Part shown: in pieces, positions 11,771-22,631 of the stretch
Layout of the letters: the number at the start of each line of letters is the position of its first letter
Position numbering within the stretch: position 1 is the first letter of the stretch
Source of the DNA: Desmodus rotundus
Taxonomy: Eukaryota > Chordata > Mammalia > Chiroptera > Phyllostomidae
Direction of reading: 5' to 3'
Length of the DNA: 64,000 nt
NCBI RefSeq assembly: GCF_022682495.2
Contig: NC_071391.1
Location: forward strand, 126,523,896-126,587,895
Translations under genes and position numbers: made by a program
The notes under the pieces: generated by a model
Databases searched by the model: none
The model's input: the letters and a program-made list of their open reading frames with translations, nothing else
Told to the model about the DNA's origin: nothing

Positions 11771-12600
11771 CTTTAGGTCTCTGTAAGGGCCACCATGCAA
11801 GCCTCCCCTCAGCTTGTCAGGTTTAGTATGTGGCCCCGTTTTCATCCACACAAATAAAGGGAAAAAATCAAAGTATCTTGATTTTGAGAGGATGGAAGTT
11901 TTCCTGCAAGGAGCCTCCAGTCTAGCTGCTAAGATACATTTGTGAACAACCACACAAACTAGTTGGTATAAATAAAATTTCAGGGCCAAAATAAAGCATC
12001 CCACATGGAAAATTACACATTTTAAATATTTGTTAAAATGCAATGAATACAAATTAATTTCCAGTGTTAACATTACTAGTTGTTTCCATAACAGAGATCA
12101 GTAGAGACTCCTGGATCTGAAAAGTGAACAAAAACAGAAGAAATTCTCTTGTTCCTCTCCTTTCCCTGACTTATTTATTAAACTTATTTCTTGAGTAAAT
12201 ATTCAAATAAGCAAGTGACCTGGTTTTTCTTAGTCTATTCTCTGCCCTGCCTCCTTGGCACAGGGCTCAGTGCTAAACATCTGTATGCACATGAAGTATG
12301 AGCAAAGCATACAACTAGATGGATCCAGCAATTAAAATGGCTTTTGTTGTTTTGTTTTTACTTCACCTCTTTTAATAAAGCCTGTAAATAAAGGTGCTAA
12401 CACATATACTTTTAAGTTGAACTAAAGCAAATACTTTTTTAAAAAATGTAGTATGAAACTCTTTTAGACCAAGATAAGAGAGTATTGGTGTAATCTCTAC
12501 AGTAAAACAGGGTTCACCTCCCATCATGCAGCTAGGCTGATGTTAATGTGTCTCTATTCCACAGGCAAGTCTCAGAGTAAACCTCCTCCACATGTCTGGA
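11771..12600. other. No gene recognised
   Basis: Includes a 101-codon minus-strand frame (11,768-12,073) without recognisable domains. Nothing else stands out. Confidence 0.45.
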
Positions 12601-12769
12601 CAGGTGTACCTCGTTTTTATTGTACTTCACAGATGTTGCATTTTGTTGTTGTTTTTTTTACCAAGTGAAGGCAAGATCCTCCACAAGCAAAGATCACTAG
12701 CAAAGATTATGATTTGCTTTATTGTGGTGGTCTGAAACCAAACTCGAAGTATCTCTGAGGTATGCCTAC
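12601..12769 (+). mobile_element. Tigger1-derived short DNA transposon
   Basis: The ends are inverted copies of the Tigger1 terminal repeat (left CAGGTGTACCTCGTTTTT, right CTCTGAGGTATGCCTA). Internal 'ggcaagatcctccacaagcaaagat' matches the 3' end of the Tigger1 transposase gene, and 'gctttattgtggtggtctgaaacc' is the subterminal Tigger1 block. It is an internally deleted copy. Confidence 0.85.
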
Positions 12770-13082
12770 ATTTAGTTTCTCTGGGTCCAACCTGATCTGC
12801 AAAGTTTAAAGACTACAAAATGACCCGAAGCTTTCAAAAACATGGATTTCACTGGCCTTTTTAATTCTTAATCTGTCCATTTTCTCAAATTCATCGAACA
12901 TACAGTTTGGGGCAACCCAAACCCACAAATACACTCACTACTATCAGGCTGTTTACATCTACTTTGAAGGTCTTTTCAGTTAACCTTTTTCCTGACCCAC
13001 CCCACAATTTCCTCTGGTTTGTTATTTGACAGACTACCCAAATACTTTACCTAAGTCATTTGCTTCCTTCCTACTCAAAGTG

Positions 13083-13114
<32 letters not shown>

Positions 13115-14410
13115 TGCTTCCACCAGCCCCTTTCTTCCTGAGCAAGGATGAAGGGTTTTTTTTCTTCAGTCTGAAATCAGAGCTTTTACTTTGTAAAATT
13201 GAGCTTTTGAATTGCTTGTTGGGGGACAGGAGCAGGTATGAATTATAAACTCAGCCATAGAGTTGTAAATAATTAATTGTTAATATTTAGAGTAAGTACA
13301 TTTAAAGGTAATAAAACATTTCAAGGGAAGGGCCTTCTAGGCCTGTATAATGAACAACTAAACTGTTTTCAATTAGTATATCAATGGTTTCTGTGAAAAG
13401 AGTTCATATTCTAAAATAATTTCATTATTTCCCTCGGAAAACTTTCCCTTTTAATAAACAGTTGTTTAATAAATTATATTCTCAGAAATGGCAGAAAGAC
13501 AAAGTCAAAAGATCACAAACTCCAAGTTTGTATGTTCTGAATCTAAGGGCAGGAAGCATCGTTTGACTTACCCAAAGCAGAGGTCAGTGTGTATTTCAGT
13601 TCTCCCAAGGATCACCAAAGGTTTCCCCCATCTCCTTCCCCTTCCCCTAAACAGACCTAGAGTAATCCTTTCACACTTTATCACTCCTTTCTTGGAGTCT
13701 AGGGTATTACTGAATATTTGCCTGTTTCTGCCCCGGAAAATCCCCAATGTTAATGTAGGCCACATCATACCTAAAATGTACTTGTTTCTCAATTCAAACT
13801 TGCTGAAAAATTTCCCAATGTGAAAACAGCTCCAAGTGTTCTTAAATTGCCAGAGAAAAGAGATCTGTGAACAGTATCATTAGGTCCTAAGCCAATTCTC
13901 CTAGTGACCAGCTATTGAATTTGGAAGGAAGTTGGATAATCTGAGATATAACTGGTGTTGACAGATTATAGCTGTATGTCCTAAACATCAAGCTAACTAT
14001 TACTCACATACTCTGGGCTTGATAATAGCAGAACTATCAATTATTAAAGCCACCTTTGAGCTCATGATAATAGGGTCTGAATGTGGGCCATATGTCATGA
14101 GATATGGATATAACCCTGTCCCCACCACAAATTATAATCTATATTACAGATCAACTTAGTGGAATGGTTTTACAGGCTATTGGAAACTTCTGCTCAAATA
14201 AGAGGGGATGGGGCAGATGAATCTCATCATCTATTATTCTATAAGTAAAGTTCTACTCTTTTTAATAACAAAACTGTTTAGATTTTGATGAATACTCTAT
14301 TTTAATGTAAATATCTCTTTCAGGGGTTATTCCAATCTTTTATCAGCTCACATATTATAAAAAGTTAATATTTTAGCAGAGGTTTGTCAGGAAGAGAAGG
14401 AAAAGCTGAG
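12770..14410. other. No gene; one poly(T) run
   Basis: A 30-base T run lies at about 13,083-13,112. A 111-codon plus-strand frame at 13,488-13,823 (preceded by 'cagaa', not a strong initiation context) encodes a low-complexity hydrophobic/basic peptide with no recognised domain; I treat it as chance. Confidence 0.5.
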
Positions 14411-14412
14411 GC

Positions 14413-14415
<3 letters not shown>

Positions 14416-14472
<57 letters not shown>
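14416..14472. repeat. (GA)n microsatellite, about 28 units
   Basis: Uninterrupted alternating G and A of about 57 bases. It generates an artefactual open frame of alternating Arg and Glu. Confidence 0.97.
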
Positions 14473-14475
<3 letters not shown>

Positions 14476-14490
14476 GCACCAAAACAAATT

Positions 14491-14996
14491 TTTTTTTATA
14501 TACAACATCACCAAATAATTTATTTAGAATCAGAATTAAAGAACATTTGATGGTTGTTGAAATGTATATGTATTCTGATCAGTTTGTACAACTTATCTAG
14601 TGCAAATTGCCAGATAAATTTTACTTTTCTTCTCAAATGGAGTTTATTGATGACTTCAAATTTGGGATCTTCAAATCTGAAGTCAGGGAGCACATTCAGT
14701 CTGCTTTACTATACATTCACTTAAGCTTAAAAAGCTCCCTCTTCAACTCTTGCTGATACTCTGGGCCAATATCAACATGCCCTCTAGAACTGACGCTTAG
14801 TTCTGTATTCTCTAATCTTATCCATGAGGAGTTTCTGTACAGGATCAAGTTCCTTGTTAAGCGCCACTGCTGTAACACCAATATTCCTCCTCAAACAGAC
14901 TGAGATTGCAGACTGAATGACAGAGGAGAACCTGAAGAGCCTCTGAAGAGTCACAGTGATTCTGTTATGGACAGGAAGTATCCTGGAGATAGGCTT
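14491..14996 (-). pseudogene. ATP5PF: Processed pseudogene of ATP synthase coupling factor 6 (ATP5PF)
   Basis: Read on the minus strand from 14,954, the sequence gives VTLQRLFRFSSVIQS, then RRNIGVTAV, then ELDPVQKLLMDKIREY, and in another frame PEYQQELKRELFKLK and FEDPKFEV. These match, in order, coupling factor 6, a 108-residue mitochondrial peripheral-stalk precursor. The start ATG is GTG; the frame shifts near 14,794 (two bases lost after KRQ) and several stops follow. There are no introns. A 3' UTR with AATAAA (14,519-14,524 on the minus strand) runs to an A tail (T run 14,489-14,498). ACCAAAACAAATT (14,478-14,490) and ACCAGAACAAATT (14,997-15,009) form the target duplication. Dead L1-mediated retrocopy; not functional. 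Confidence 0.88.
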
Positions 14997-15009
14997 ACCA
15001 GAACAAATT

Positions 15010-16560
15010 TTATTACCCCTCCCAGACTGCTTTTTAGGACTACCTTAATTCTGCTTGCAGTTACCCCTGATGATCATCTCTGGATTGAGGCTGGTGGTTT
15101 TCTTGAACACAACATCAAACTTCACAATTTGGATGAAGAATAAGGACAACTTTACTACTTGCTAGCTTCAATCCAAGGCATGATCATCTTTCTTCTGTTG
15201 GTAAATGAATCCATTATTGCTTAACTTTCTAAAAGTACTCACCATGGAGCTGTAATGTTCACCTGGGATTCTCATCTATACAGAAAATATAACACATGGC
15301 CCCTGTTTGCTTTTCTCTTTTCATAGGAATCAGTAATATCAAAATACTCATTTCAATGCCAGAAGACTGGAAATTTGCATTTTGAAAATTAAAAAAATAA
15401 GGGAGGATCCATTTAAAATTTTCTTGTTGACATTCCCAAATATCTAGCCCTGCCACTAATTGAATTAACAGACAATATAAATCCCAAATAGCTGAATTGC
15501 TGATACAAAGGAAGGAAATTATAAATACCAACTGTGGCCTTGTGACCAGTTGTAGAAAAAAGGACTACAGCAGTCACTCATATTTTCTTCCTAACACACA
15601 CATAATTGTAAATAAGCAGTACCTTTTCTTCTTTACTATTTCATATAAGACATGTTGGTGGTAGTTAAATTTATAGTTTAGTTCTTAGGTTATAGGATAT
15701 CCAGGAGAGATTATTCCTAAACTAGAAGAATGAACATTACCCAGAGAGAGGTCCAAGGAAGATTTTTTAATTTCCCCTTCAGAGATACTCAAAATGTTTT
15801 CATTTGCACAAAGAATCATTGTACTTTGTTACCTGAAAGCATATTCAGATTTCTATTGTTTAGAAATTAAAGTACAGTTAGAAGGTTATGTATAGATGGT
15901 GAATACAAAGGGGTGGACTATGATTGCTTTGGTGAGTCACTTTTAGCATGTATTCCAAACTCCTTAGAGAATTCCTTTCTGTATTGCAGAAGCTGGAGAG
16001 TTAAAAAGCATATTTCTGATTTCCTGACTCCTGAGTTAAAACAGTTGCTTGAATACACATATCTAACTTTGCTTCCTCTTGAAACCCTAGAAAAAGTACA
16101 ATGAAGAGTTTTTTGTTTTTTGTTTTTAAGGCAAAACCCTCTGGGGTTGGGAAAACAAGAGGCAAGAACAATTAATAATTTGGAAGCTTCATGGCAGCAA
16201 CAAGGAAGCAGAGAAACAAACCAATTTACACTGCAGAATTCTCAAGATTCAAGAACTCATACTAGATAATACTGGAGCTGGGGTGAAAGGGTATAATGCT
16301 GAAATAAGAAGGGTCAAGTGAAAGATGTTGGAGAAGCAATTAGATCCATAGAACTTCTTCCCCATTCCACACTGCCGGGTAACCCTCCTTTATCCTAGCA
16401 GAACTTGGGGGTTATTCCCTATGGAGGTACAAGATGTCAGGACTGGGGAAGGCCCTGCCCGAATGAAGGAAGGGCTCTGTACCAAAAATGTAAACCTCTA
16501 ACTTGGTAAGTCCCACTCACTTGCTCAGAGCTACCAGTATTTTCAATCCTCACTTGTTTT
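15010..16560. other. No gene recognised
   Basis: Mixed-composition DNA without clear repeat families. Open frames at 15,259-15,531 (minus) and 15,913-16,104 (plus) have no recognisable content. Confidence 0.5.
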
Positions 16561-16735
16561 TAGCTTTTAAAAATACTTGGAGGTATAATTGATATGTAGT
16601 ATTGAAATGCAAAGATCTTAAATGTACTCAGCAATTTTGGTAAATGCACACATCTGTGTAACTCACACCCTTAACACAACATGGAATATTCCCAACACCC
16701 CCCAAAATTAGTCCCTCACTTTAAATCATGAGCAA
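16561..16735 (-). mobile_element. Old L1 3' UTR fragment, reverse orientation
   Basis: 'acttggaggtataattgatatgtagtattg' followed by 'atgtactcagcaattttggtaaatgcacac' and 'acatggaatattcccaac' is the antisense pattern of the 3' UTR of older L1 subfamilies ('gaggtataattgacatac...'). Confidence 0.7.
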
Positions 16736-16769
16736 CAACAAAAATAAATCACGAACAGAGAACTAATGA

Positions 16770-17640
16770 TTACAAGACATCTGAGGAAAGACCCTAACAT
16801 AGAAGACAAAGATTAAATAAAGCAAACAATTTTTTTAAAAAGCAACTTAGAGGGAAGAACCCCTTTAGGAAAAATAAAACATACTTTAAAAAAATTATAT
16901 TAATTCCTTAGGAAGATGAGAAGAGTCTGCATAATAAAAGCAATGAAAAATTCAGAAAACAAAAAAAAGAGGTCTTAGAAACTGAAAGCATGAAAACAGC
17001 AATGAAAAAAACTTAATAGAAATTTTGGAAGATAAAGTTGGAAAAATTTTCCAGGAAGTAGAGCAAAAAGACTGAAGGAAAATAGGAGAAAACTGATAAG
17101 AATGGAGCCCAGTCAGGGGATCCAACATCTAAATAACAGAGGGGAAGAAAGCAGCAATGAATAATTTAAGAGAATACCCAGGGTTTCTAGACTGAAAGGG
17201 CCTACTGGATGCCCAAGAGAATGGATAAAAATTAGACTCACACAGAGGCATAGCGTTACGAAATTTCACTGGGAACAAAGAAGAAATTCTACTAAAAATT
17301 TAGTTGCAAAGCAGAAATCAGAACAGCTTCAGATTTCTCAACAGCAGCACTTAGAACTTGAAGTCAATAGAACAAAGGCTTCAAAACTGAGGAAAAAATA
17401 TTCCTAATCTAAAATTCTATGTTATCACTTTATCAATTAAGTGGGAAGGTAGAATAAAAACACTTTCAGACATCCAAGATCTCAAAAAAGTTATCCTTTA
17501 CATACCCCACCCTGTTTTTTTTGTTTTTTGTTTTTTTTAGAAAACTGATAGAAAAATATGTTCCGTCAAATGAGGAAGTAAAGCAAGAAGGAATATACAG
17601 GTCTGGCAGAAGTAAGGCTTGCTTGAGTGTGGTTAGTAGG
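16770..17640 (+). mobile_element. Old HAL1 (half-L1) ORF1 fragment
   Basis: The order of blocks follows HAL1 ORF1: 'gaaattttggaagataaagttgg' (17,021), 'ggatccaacatctaaataac' (17,118), 'agactgaaagggcctactggatg' (17,189), 'ttctcaacagcagcacttagaac' (17,335), 'attctatgttatcactttatcaatt' (17,413) and 'acactttcagacatccaagatctc' (17,460). HAL1 elements keep only the ORF1 half of L1. Many indels and stops; no frame is left. Confidence 0.8.
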
Positions 17641-18404
17641 GTAATACCATGAGTGTAATAATTCATAGTTTTAATTTGAACATTTCACCTAAAATGTTAT
17701 ATGGTGTGCTTGAGTATGATATTGTTATGTTACAGAATTACAGGCTTATGATTTTGTAATAAAAGATTTTGTAATAAAATAGGGATGTTATTTGTGCCAG
17801 ACCCTGTAATAGGCCACATGAAACAGCAGATTCAACACAGCAGAGAGGTAAAGAGACTTTGTTAGATACCAAGATGGTGGACTCCCCAATGACTGCTATA
17901 CACAAAACATAGAATGTCTTTTTAGAAAATCCAAGGCCAAGGGCTGTGAATTGCCCAGATCTATAAGGCTGCCTTTGCCTCCAGAGTAACTATATAGGCA
18001 CAGTGACAGCCATGCATGGGCAATAAAAATGAACTGATGAGAACACAATGGTACCCTGAAGGCTGGGGTCTCTCTATGTCTTGGCAAAACTCTCCTGGCC
18101 TTCATTGACCATAATGAAAATAAAATAAAAATAAAATAAAATGAAATACAATAATAAAATAAAATAAAAATACTAAAATAAAATACTATATATTAATACA
18201 CATTAATATATATGCTCATATGTTGTATATGTGCGTGTCTATGTCCTTGTATATACATAAAATATCTCTGGAGAGATTATGAAGAAAACCTACTTTCCAC
18301 TATCTACCTTTTTTTGTTATTTTTAATCTTTTTACTCTGCACATAAGCTATTTAAAAAATGAACTAATGAATAAAAGGACATACTTTCTTTAAAAAATTA
18401 CAAA
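17641..18404. other. No gene; AAAAT-rich simple sequence
   Basis: About 18,113-18,190 is an imperfect (AAAAT)n tract followed by TA-rich sequence to about 18,260. The remainder shows nothing I recognise. Confidence 0.6.
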
Positions 18405-18725
18405 CAACATGCCCATTGACTGAGCAGTTTCACTTTTAGGAATTTACCCTATGGATATACTTGTACAAATGTGAAGTTCTGTAAATACAAGGCCATTCAC
18501 TGCAGCATTATTTGACAACAAAGGACTGGATACTGCCTAAATGTTCACTGAGAGAGAAACAGTAAGATAAATTACGCATATCTATATGAGAGAATGCTTT
18601 GTACTCATTAAACAAAGAATGTAAAAGCTAATTATGTGTTGATATAGAATAATATCCAAGATATTCTATTAAATTAAAAAAGGCAAGATGTAGAAGAGAG
18701 TGTATAGTTTATTATACAAATACAG
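18405..18725 (+). mobile_element. Old L1 ORF2 C-terminal fragment
   Basis: 'ggaatttaccctatggatatacttgtac', 'gcagcattatttgacaacaaaggactgg' and 'gagagaatgctttgtactcatt' are diverged forms of the conserved L1 ORF2 3' blocks ('ttataatagccaaaatctggaagca', 'ggaatactactcagccat'). Confidence 0.75.
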
Positions 18726-18849
18726 GAAGAAAAATGTCTCTGACCCCTGCAACAGATTACCCTATTTTATGCTGTCATTGTATTCTGTACTTTGCCTTTG
18801 TGATACCTATGACAATAATAATGATTATTTGTGTTTTAAAAAAATCTCA

Positions 18850-19475
18850 CATTTCTCCTACTCCCTTGCAGCTGGTTCTGGGTGTGAAATAGGTTGCACC
18901 AATTCAGTGCATTACACAAGATTTGGAAAGCAAAAGAGGCAGGCACCACTTTCTCATGTTCTGAGCTGTTGCTGCTAACAGTAATAGTCACGGAATTACT
19001 AGGACTTTCTGCAACAGTGTCCTAGTGTCCAGAGATTAGCTTCATAGATATCAAAAGGTAGTTAAATTAGCAGCTTCCTAATCCCTGGGTCAGTCTTAGT
19101 GGTGTGCTCTTGAACTCAACACTTCCAGAGCAGGGTCCTGATTCCCCTCTCCTGACTGTGGCACTCCTCTGGCAGGACAGTTTGGCGGTGATGTTCTGCA
19201 GATCATTACAAAGGACCCAGTTTATCCCACTCCTATAAGCCTCCACAACAATTCTGTGAACACCCAATGCCCTGTATTAAATGAGCTTATGCTTAAAATA
19301 GGTAGTGATTTGTTTCCTGCAACTTAACTTTAACTGATAGATTGATAATGTGGACTTTAAACATAAAGAATCTGCAAACTTCATTTTAGAATCATTAAAG
19401 TAATTTATTTTTACTTTATCCTGTACACTGTAGGCTACCAAAGTGGGTGTTAAAGGGTTTAAAAACTGAGAATTA
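18850..19475. other. No gene; possible old LTR-like repeat at the left
   Basis: 'ctcccttgcagctggttctgggtgtg' near 18,861 resembles the same old repeat type as 2,691-3,090. The remainder to 19,475 is unassigned. Confidence 0.35.
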
Positions 19476-19481
19476 CCTATG

Positions 19482-20057
19482 TGTGGGGAACTGTTCCATG
19501 CGTGGAAAATGTGGCTCAGCCCCCACTCAGAAAAGCCAGTGGGGAGCAAGGTTGGCAGGCAGGACCCACGTCCATGGATAGGTTCTCCAGTGGGAAATCA
19601 GGCCTGCATTGTACCTAGCCTGCTGTGAGACTTGCTCTTGCTAAAACTCCCTCACCCTGAGGCAGCAAATGTTTACTGAGCATCTTTATCTTCCTAAAAT
19701 CTGAGCTAGACCTTCCAGGTATGGAGCATAACCGTTTTCGACCATTTCTCCCTTTACATTGCAAATATCCTTCTTTGATGTATTCAGTGACATCTTCTCC
19801 TTTGTCTGCAAAAGATAACCACCCAAAGCAAACCTATGTATAGTAAATGAGGACCATCTTTGATGTAAGGAACCTAGAAAAACAATAAAAGCCTGTCAAG
19901 GCAAGGGTTGGGGCACTCTCCTCTTGAGAGAGTGGCTGTGCCATCCCTTTTCCTCCACAGGACTAGGTAGTCTGTGTGTGTATGTGTGTGTGTGTGTATT
20001 TGTCTATTTGTCTATTGCCGCCACAACCCAGGATCCTGTGGGCCGGGATCCACATCA
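19482..20057 (+). mobile_element. Solo LTR of an endogenous retrovirus, probably class II, with 6-bp target duplication
   Basis: The element starts TGTGGGGAACTG and ends near GGATCCACATCA. The hexamer CCTATG flanks it on both sides (19,476-19,481 and 20,058-20,063). A six-base duplication is typical of class II (betaretrovirus-like) proviruses. An AATAAA signal sits at 19,884-19,889, with a CT-rich and then TG-repeat R/U5-like region to the end. An alternative end at 20,054 gives a 5-bp perfect inverted repeat TGTGG/CCACA and a 9-bp flank with one mismatch. No internal viral genes are present, so the provirus was lost by LTR recombination. Confidence 0.8.
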
Positions 20058-20063
20058 CCTATG

Positions 20064-21150
20064 ATATTCTTTTCTGCATGTACTAACAGCTACTGGTATG
20101 CCAAAACATATATAGCAAATCAGGGCAGCATGTTTAACTTCATTTTTAAAGTTTATCCAGAATATAGAATGAGTGAATACATAAGAATTAAGGGTTATTT
20201 TCAATAAACAAATATTATTTAAATTGATGAAAATGAAAGTGACTAGCAGGTGGGCTGTGGCTTACTCTACTCTCTAAGAAATGCCTGGTGACATCAATAA
20301 AAGGTGTGTCAGAAACAACTGGGTGATTCAGATTTCACTCTCCTTGACTAGGTGTCCTGGAATGATTCTCAGCAAGCTGGGAAACCCTTTAAAACATCTC
20401 ATAGTCCATAACAATACCAGGCTCATTACCTTTTAATCACAGTGATACTGTGGGAACTGATAATAATTCTGATTTTTGTCTCTTTTTACATCTTTTTGTG
20501 AATTTGATAGTGAGTAAAAGGAAGTGATACAAGAGCAACTATAGACTAAGTACCACTGAGCAAACACTTTATATATGTTCATTTCTGATGCAGCATTTTA
20601 CACTTACATTTAATCCAGTGACATTTTTGGTGTGTTTTTTAGAAAAGTATTTGGAAGTGGTGGTGGGTAAGGAAGTAAATGACTGAGAAGTCACAGCTCT
20701 CTGCAAAGGCAGGCACACAAATACACAGTTTTCTGGCAGAGAACAAGCAGCAACAAACTTCTGATTCTGGGTTTTCAGAGATAGACTCAATACTAATGAA
20801 GTCACCATTGAAGGCAGAATAAGAATTTCTGACTCTCAGGCCTGTTAAAGACTGGTGAGAGCATTCCAATTCTTGACCATATATGAGTTATCCATTTGGT
20901 GGATTACTTTTTCCTTAAAATTAAACCAGCATAACCCGAAGTGACCTGTTCTGCCTGAGGTATATTTAGGAAACACTAACTTATTTAAATATAGACTGCA
21001 CAGAACATTATGGGTGATTATGTCCAAGATAAAAATAAAAATATATAAAATATATATATACATATATAAAAATTGCTAAAGCTAAAAAGAAATGTTTTTT
21101 GAATAATGCAAAGTTAGTTTTGGAATTAAAATTATTTTGAGCTAGCAGGG
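20064..21150. other. No gene or named repeat recognised
   Basis: Short TA-rich tract at about 21,040-21,068. Overlapping minus-strand frames at 20,569-21,063 have no recognised domain. Confidence 0.5.
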
Positions 21151-21160
21151 CCCTTGTCCA

Positions 21161-21469
21161 GCCCTGGTTGGTGTGGCCCAGTTGGTCTGAGTGTCATCCC
21201 CTAGCCCAAAGGTTTCAGGTTCAAGTGCCAGTCAGGGCATGCACCTAAGTCGCCAGTTCAATTCATGGTCTGGGTGTGGGTGTGTGTGACCCCCAGTCCA
21301 GACTATATGATCCCCCATCCTGGCACTGAGCCCTTGTCCTGGAGAGAATGCAACCAGCTGATGCTTCTCTCTCACATTGATGTTTCTCTCCCTTCCTCTT
21401 TCCCTCCCTCGCTCCCTAAAAGCAATGAAAAAAAAATGTCCTTGGGTGAGGATTAAAAAAAAAGATTTT
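21161..21469 (+). mobile_element. Ves SINE (bat-specific, tRNA-derived)
   Basis: Head 'gccctggttggtgtggcccagttgg' carries an A-box-like segment and 'ggtttcaggttcaagtgcc' a B-box-like one. The body has 'gtcagggcatgcacc' and 'tcacattgatgtttctctccc', and the tail is A-rich. TTGTCCA occurs at 21,154-21,160 and 21,470-21,476, a possible short target duplication. Transcribed by RNA polymerase III when active. Confidence 0.93.
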
Positions 21470-21484
21470 TTGTCCAATTGTTTC

Positions 21485-21570
21485 ATTTCATAGCTGAGAA
21501 CACAAGTGTAGTGAAGTTTACTGACTTGCTCAGAGTAACAGTTAACTGTGAAATTTAAATGTTTAAATCA
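21485..21570 (-). repeat. MIR SINE fragment, reverse orientation
   Basis: 'catagctgagaacacaagtg' and 'gtttactgacttgctcagagtaacag' match the antisense MIR core ('gaggttaagtaacttgcccaaggtcac'). Confidence 0.6.
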
Positions 21571-22249
21571 TAACTTCTCTTCTATTAGCCTACACATAAA
21601 TTTTTAGAAATATCCTTAGAATTATCTGCAATATGAGGGAAATGATTCACACTGAAGCTCCCTAAGAACAGAGCTTGACTCAGGGGTAATGAGCTGATGG
21701 GGTGAAGGGGTATGTGGCTGGGGGAAGGAGCCTGCCAGGTATTACTTCACTCAGCTTTGTTGCCAGCACTATAAGGAGTCTTCAAAATCTGCCCTCACTC
21801 TCTTATTTTAAGAGCTCACTCAAACTGCTTATTACCTTTATACTATCACTTTCCTGAAACTAAACCTTGTATAGTTTCCCCCAGTTTCCTTTTGTGAACT
21901 ATGGAGTCTTAGGGAGGAGCTGGACCTATAAGGACTCTGGAAAAACTACCCTTGGGCTAGCAGAGAGAATGCACCATAGCTGCAGGAGAAGAGAGGGAAG
22001 TAAGGTTTGCAGTATATATTTAATGCTGCCAAGCAGCTGGGGGCTAGAAATCATGAGAATTTACACCACTGAAGCTGTTCAACATTAGTTGGTGGGGCTC
22101 TGCTAGGAGAGAGCAGATGGAGTGAGATAAAGAAGTGTCTGTGAAGGCAGGAAATAAATTCCAGAAGCTCACCTCAGTACTACTGGCTGTCTTTCAGGAT
22201 AAAGGCCCACAGTTGGGTGCTTAAATGTATTTGAATATGTACTCAGATT
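21571..22249. other. No gene recognised
   Basis: A 73-codon open frame at 21,867-22,088 has no recognisable content. No repeat family named. Confidence 0.45.
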
Positions 22250-22628
22250 TTAAAAGGAAGTCTGCTGCACCTCACATCCATTAGGATGGTTACTCTCAAA
22301 ACAAACAAACAAACAAACAAGTGTTGGCCAGGATGTGCAGAAATTATAATCCTTATGTAATGCTATGGGGAATGTGATCTATTCACAATATGGCAGTTCC
22401 CCCCAAATTTAAAAATAGAATTACCATATGATCCAACAATTCTACTTCTGAGTATATACCCCAAAAAAGTGAAAGCAAAAACTTGAACAGATATTCATCC
22501 ACCCATGTTCATAGTAACATTATTCACAATAGCTAAAAGGTAAAAACAATCCAAGTGTCCAGCAGAGGAATAGATAAACACATGTTGTATATACATACAA
22601 AGAAATATTAGTCTTAAAAAGGAATTAA
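22250..22628 (+). mobile_element. L1 ORF2 C-terminal fragment, truncated at both ends
   Basis: 'cctcacatccattaggatgg', 'gtgttggccaggatgtgcag', 'attaccatatgatccaacaattc', 'gtatataccccaaaa' and 'acattattcacaatagctaaaaggt' are the classic L1 ORF2 3' blocks in order. It stops at 'gtcttaaaaaggaattaaaaa' without a 3' UTR and abuts the L1 5' end that follows. An (AAAC)n run lies at about 22,300-22,320. Confidence 0.88.
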
Positions 22629-22631
22629 AAA

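Noticed and set aside
13488..13823. 111-codon plus-strand open frame
   Set aside because: No recognised family and no context of a gene; length is within chance for this window.
14415..14600. 61-codon frame with an alternating Arg-Glu peptide
   Set aside because: It is the translation of a GA microsatellite.
21161..21260. tRNA-like A and B boxes, also at 53,594 and in the other Ves copies
   Set aside because: They are heads of Ves SINEs and do not fold as a full tRNA cloverleaf by inspection.
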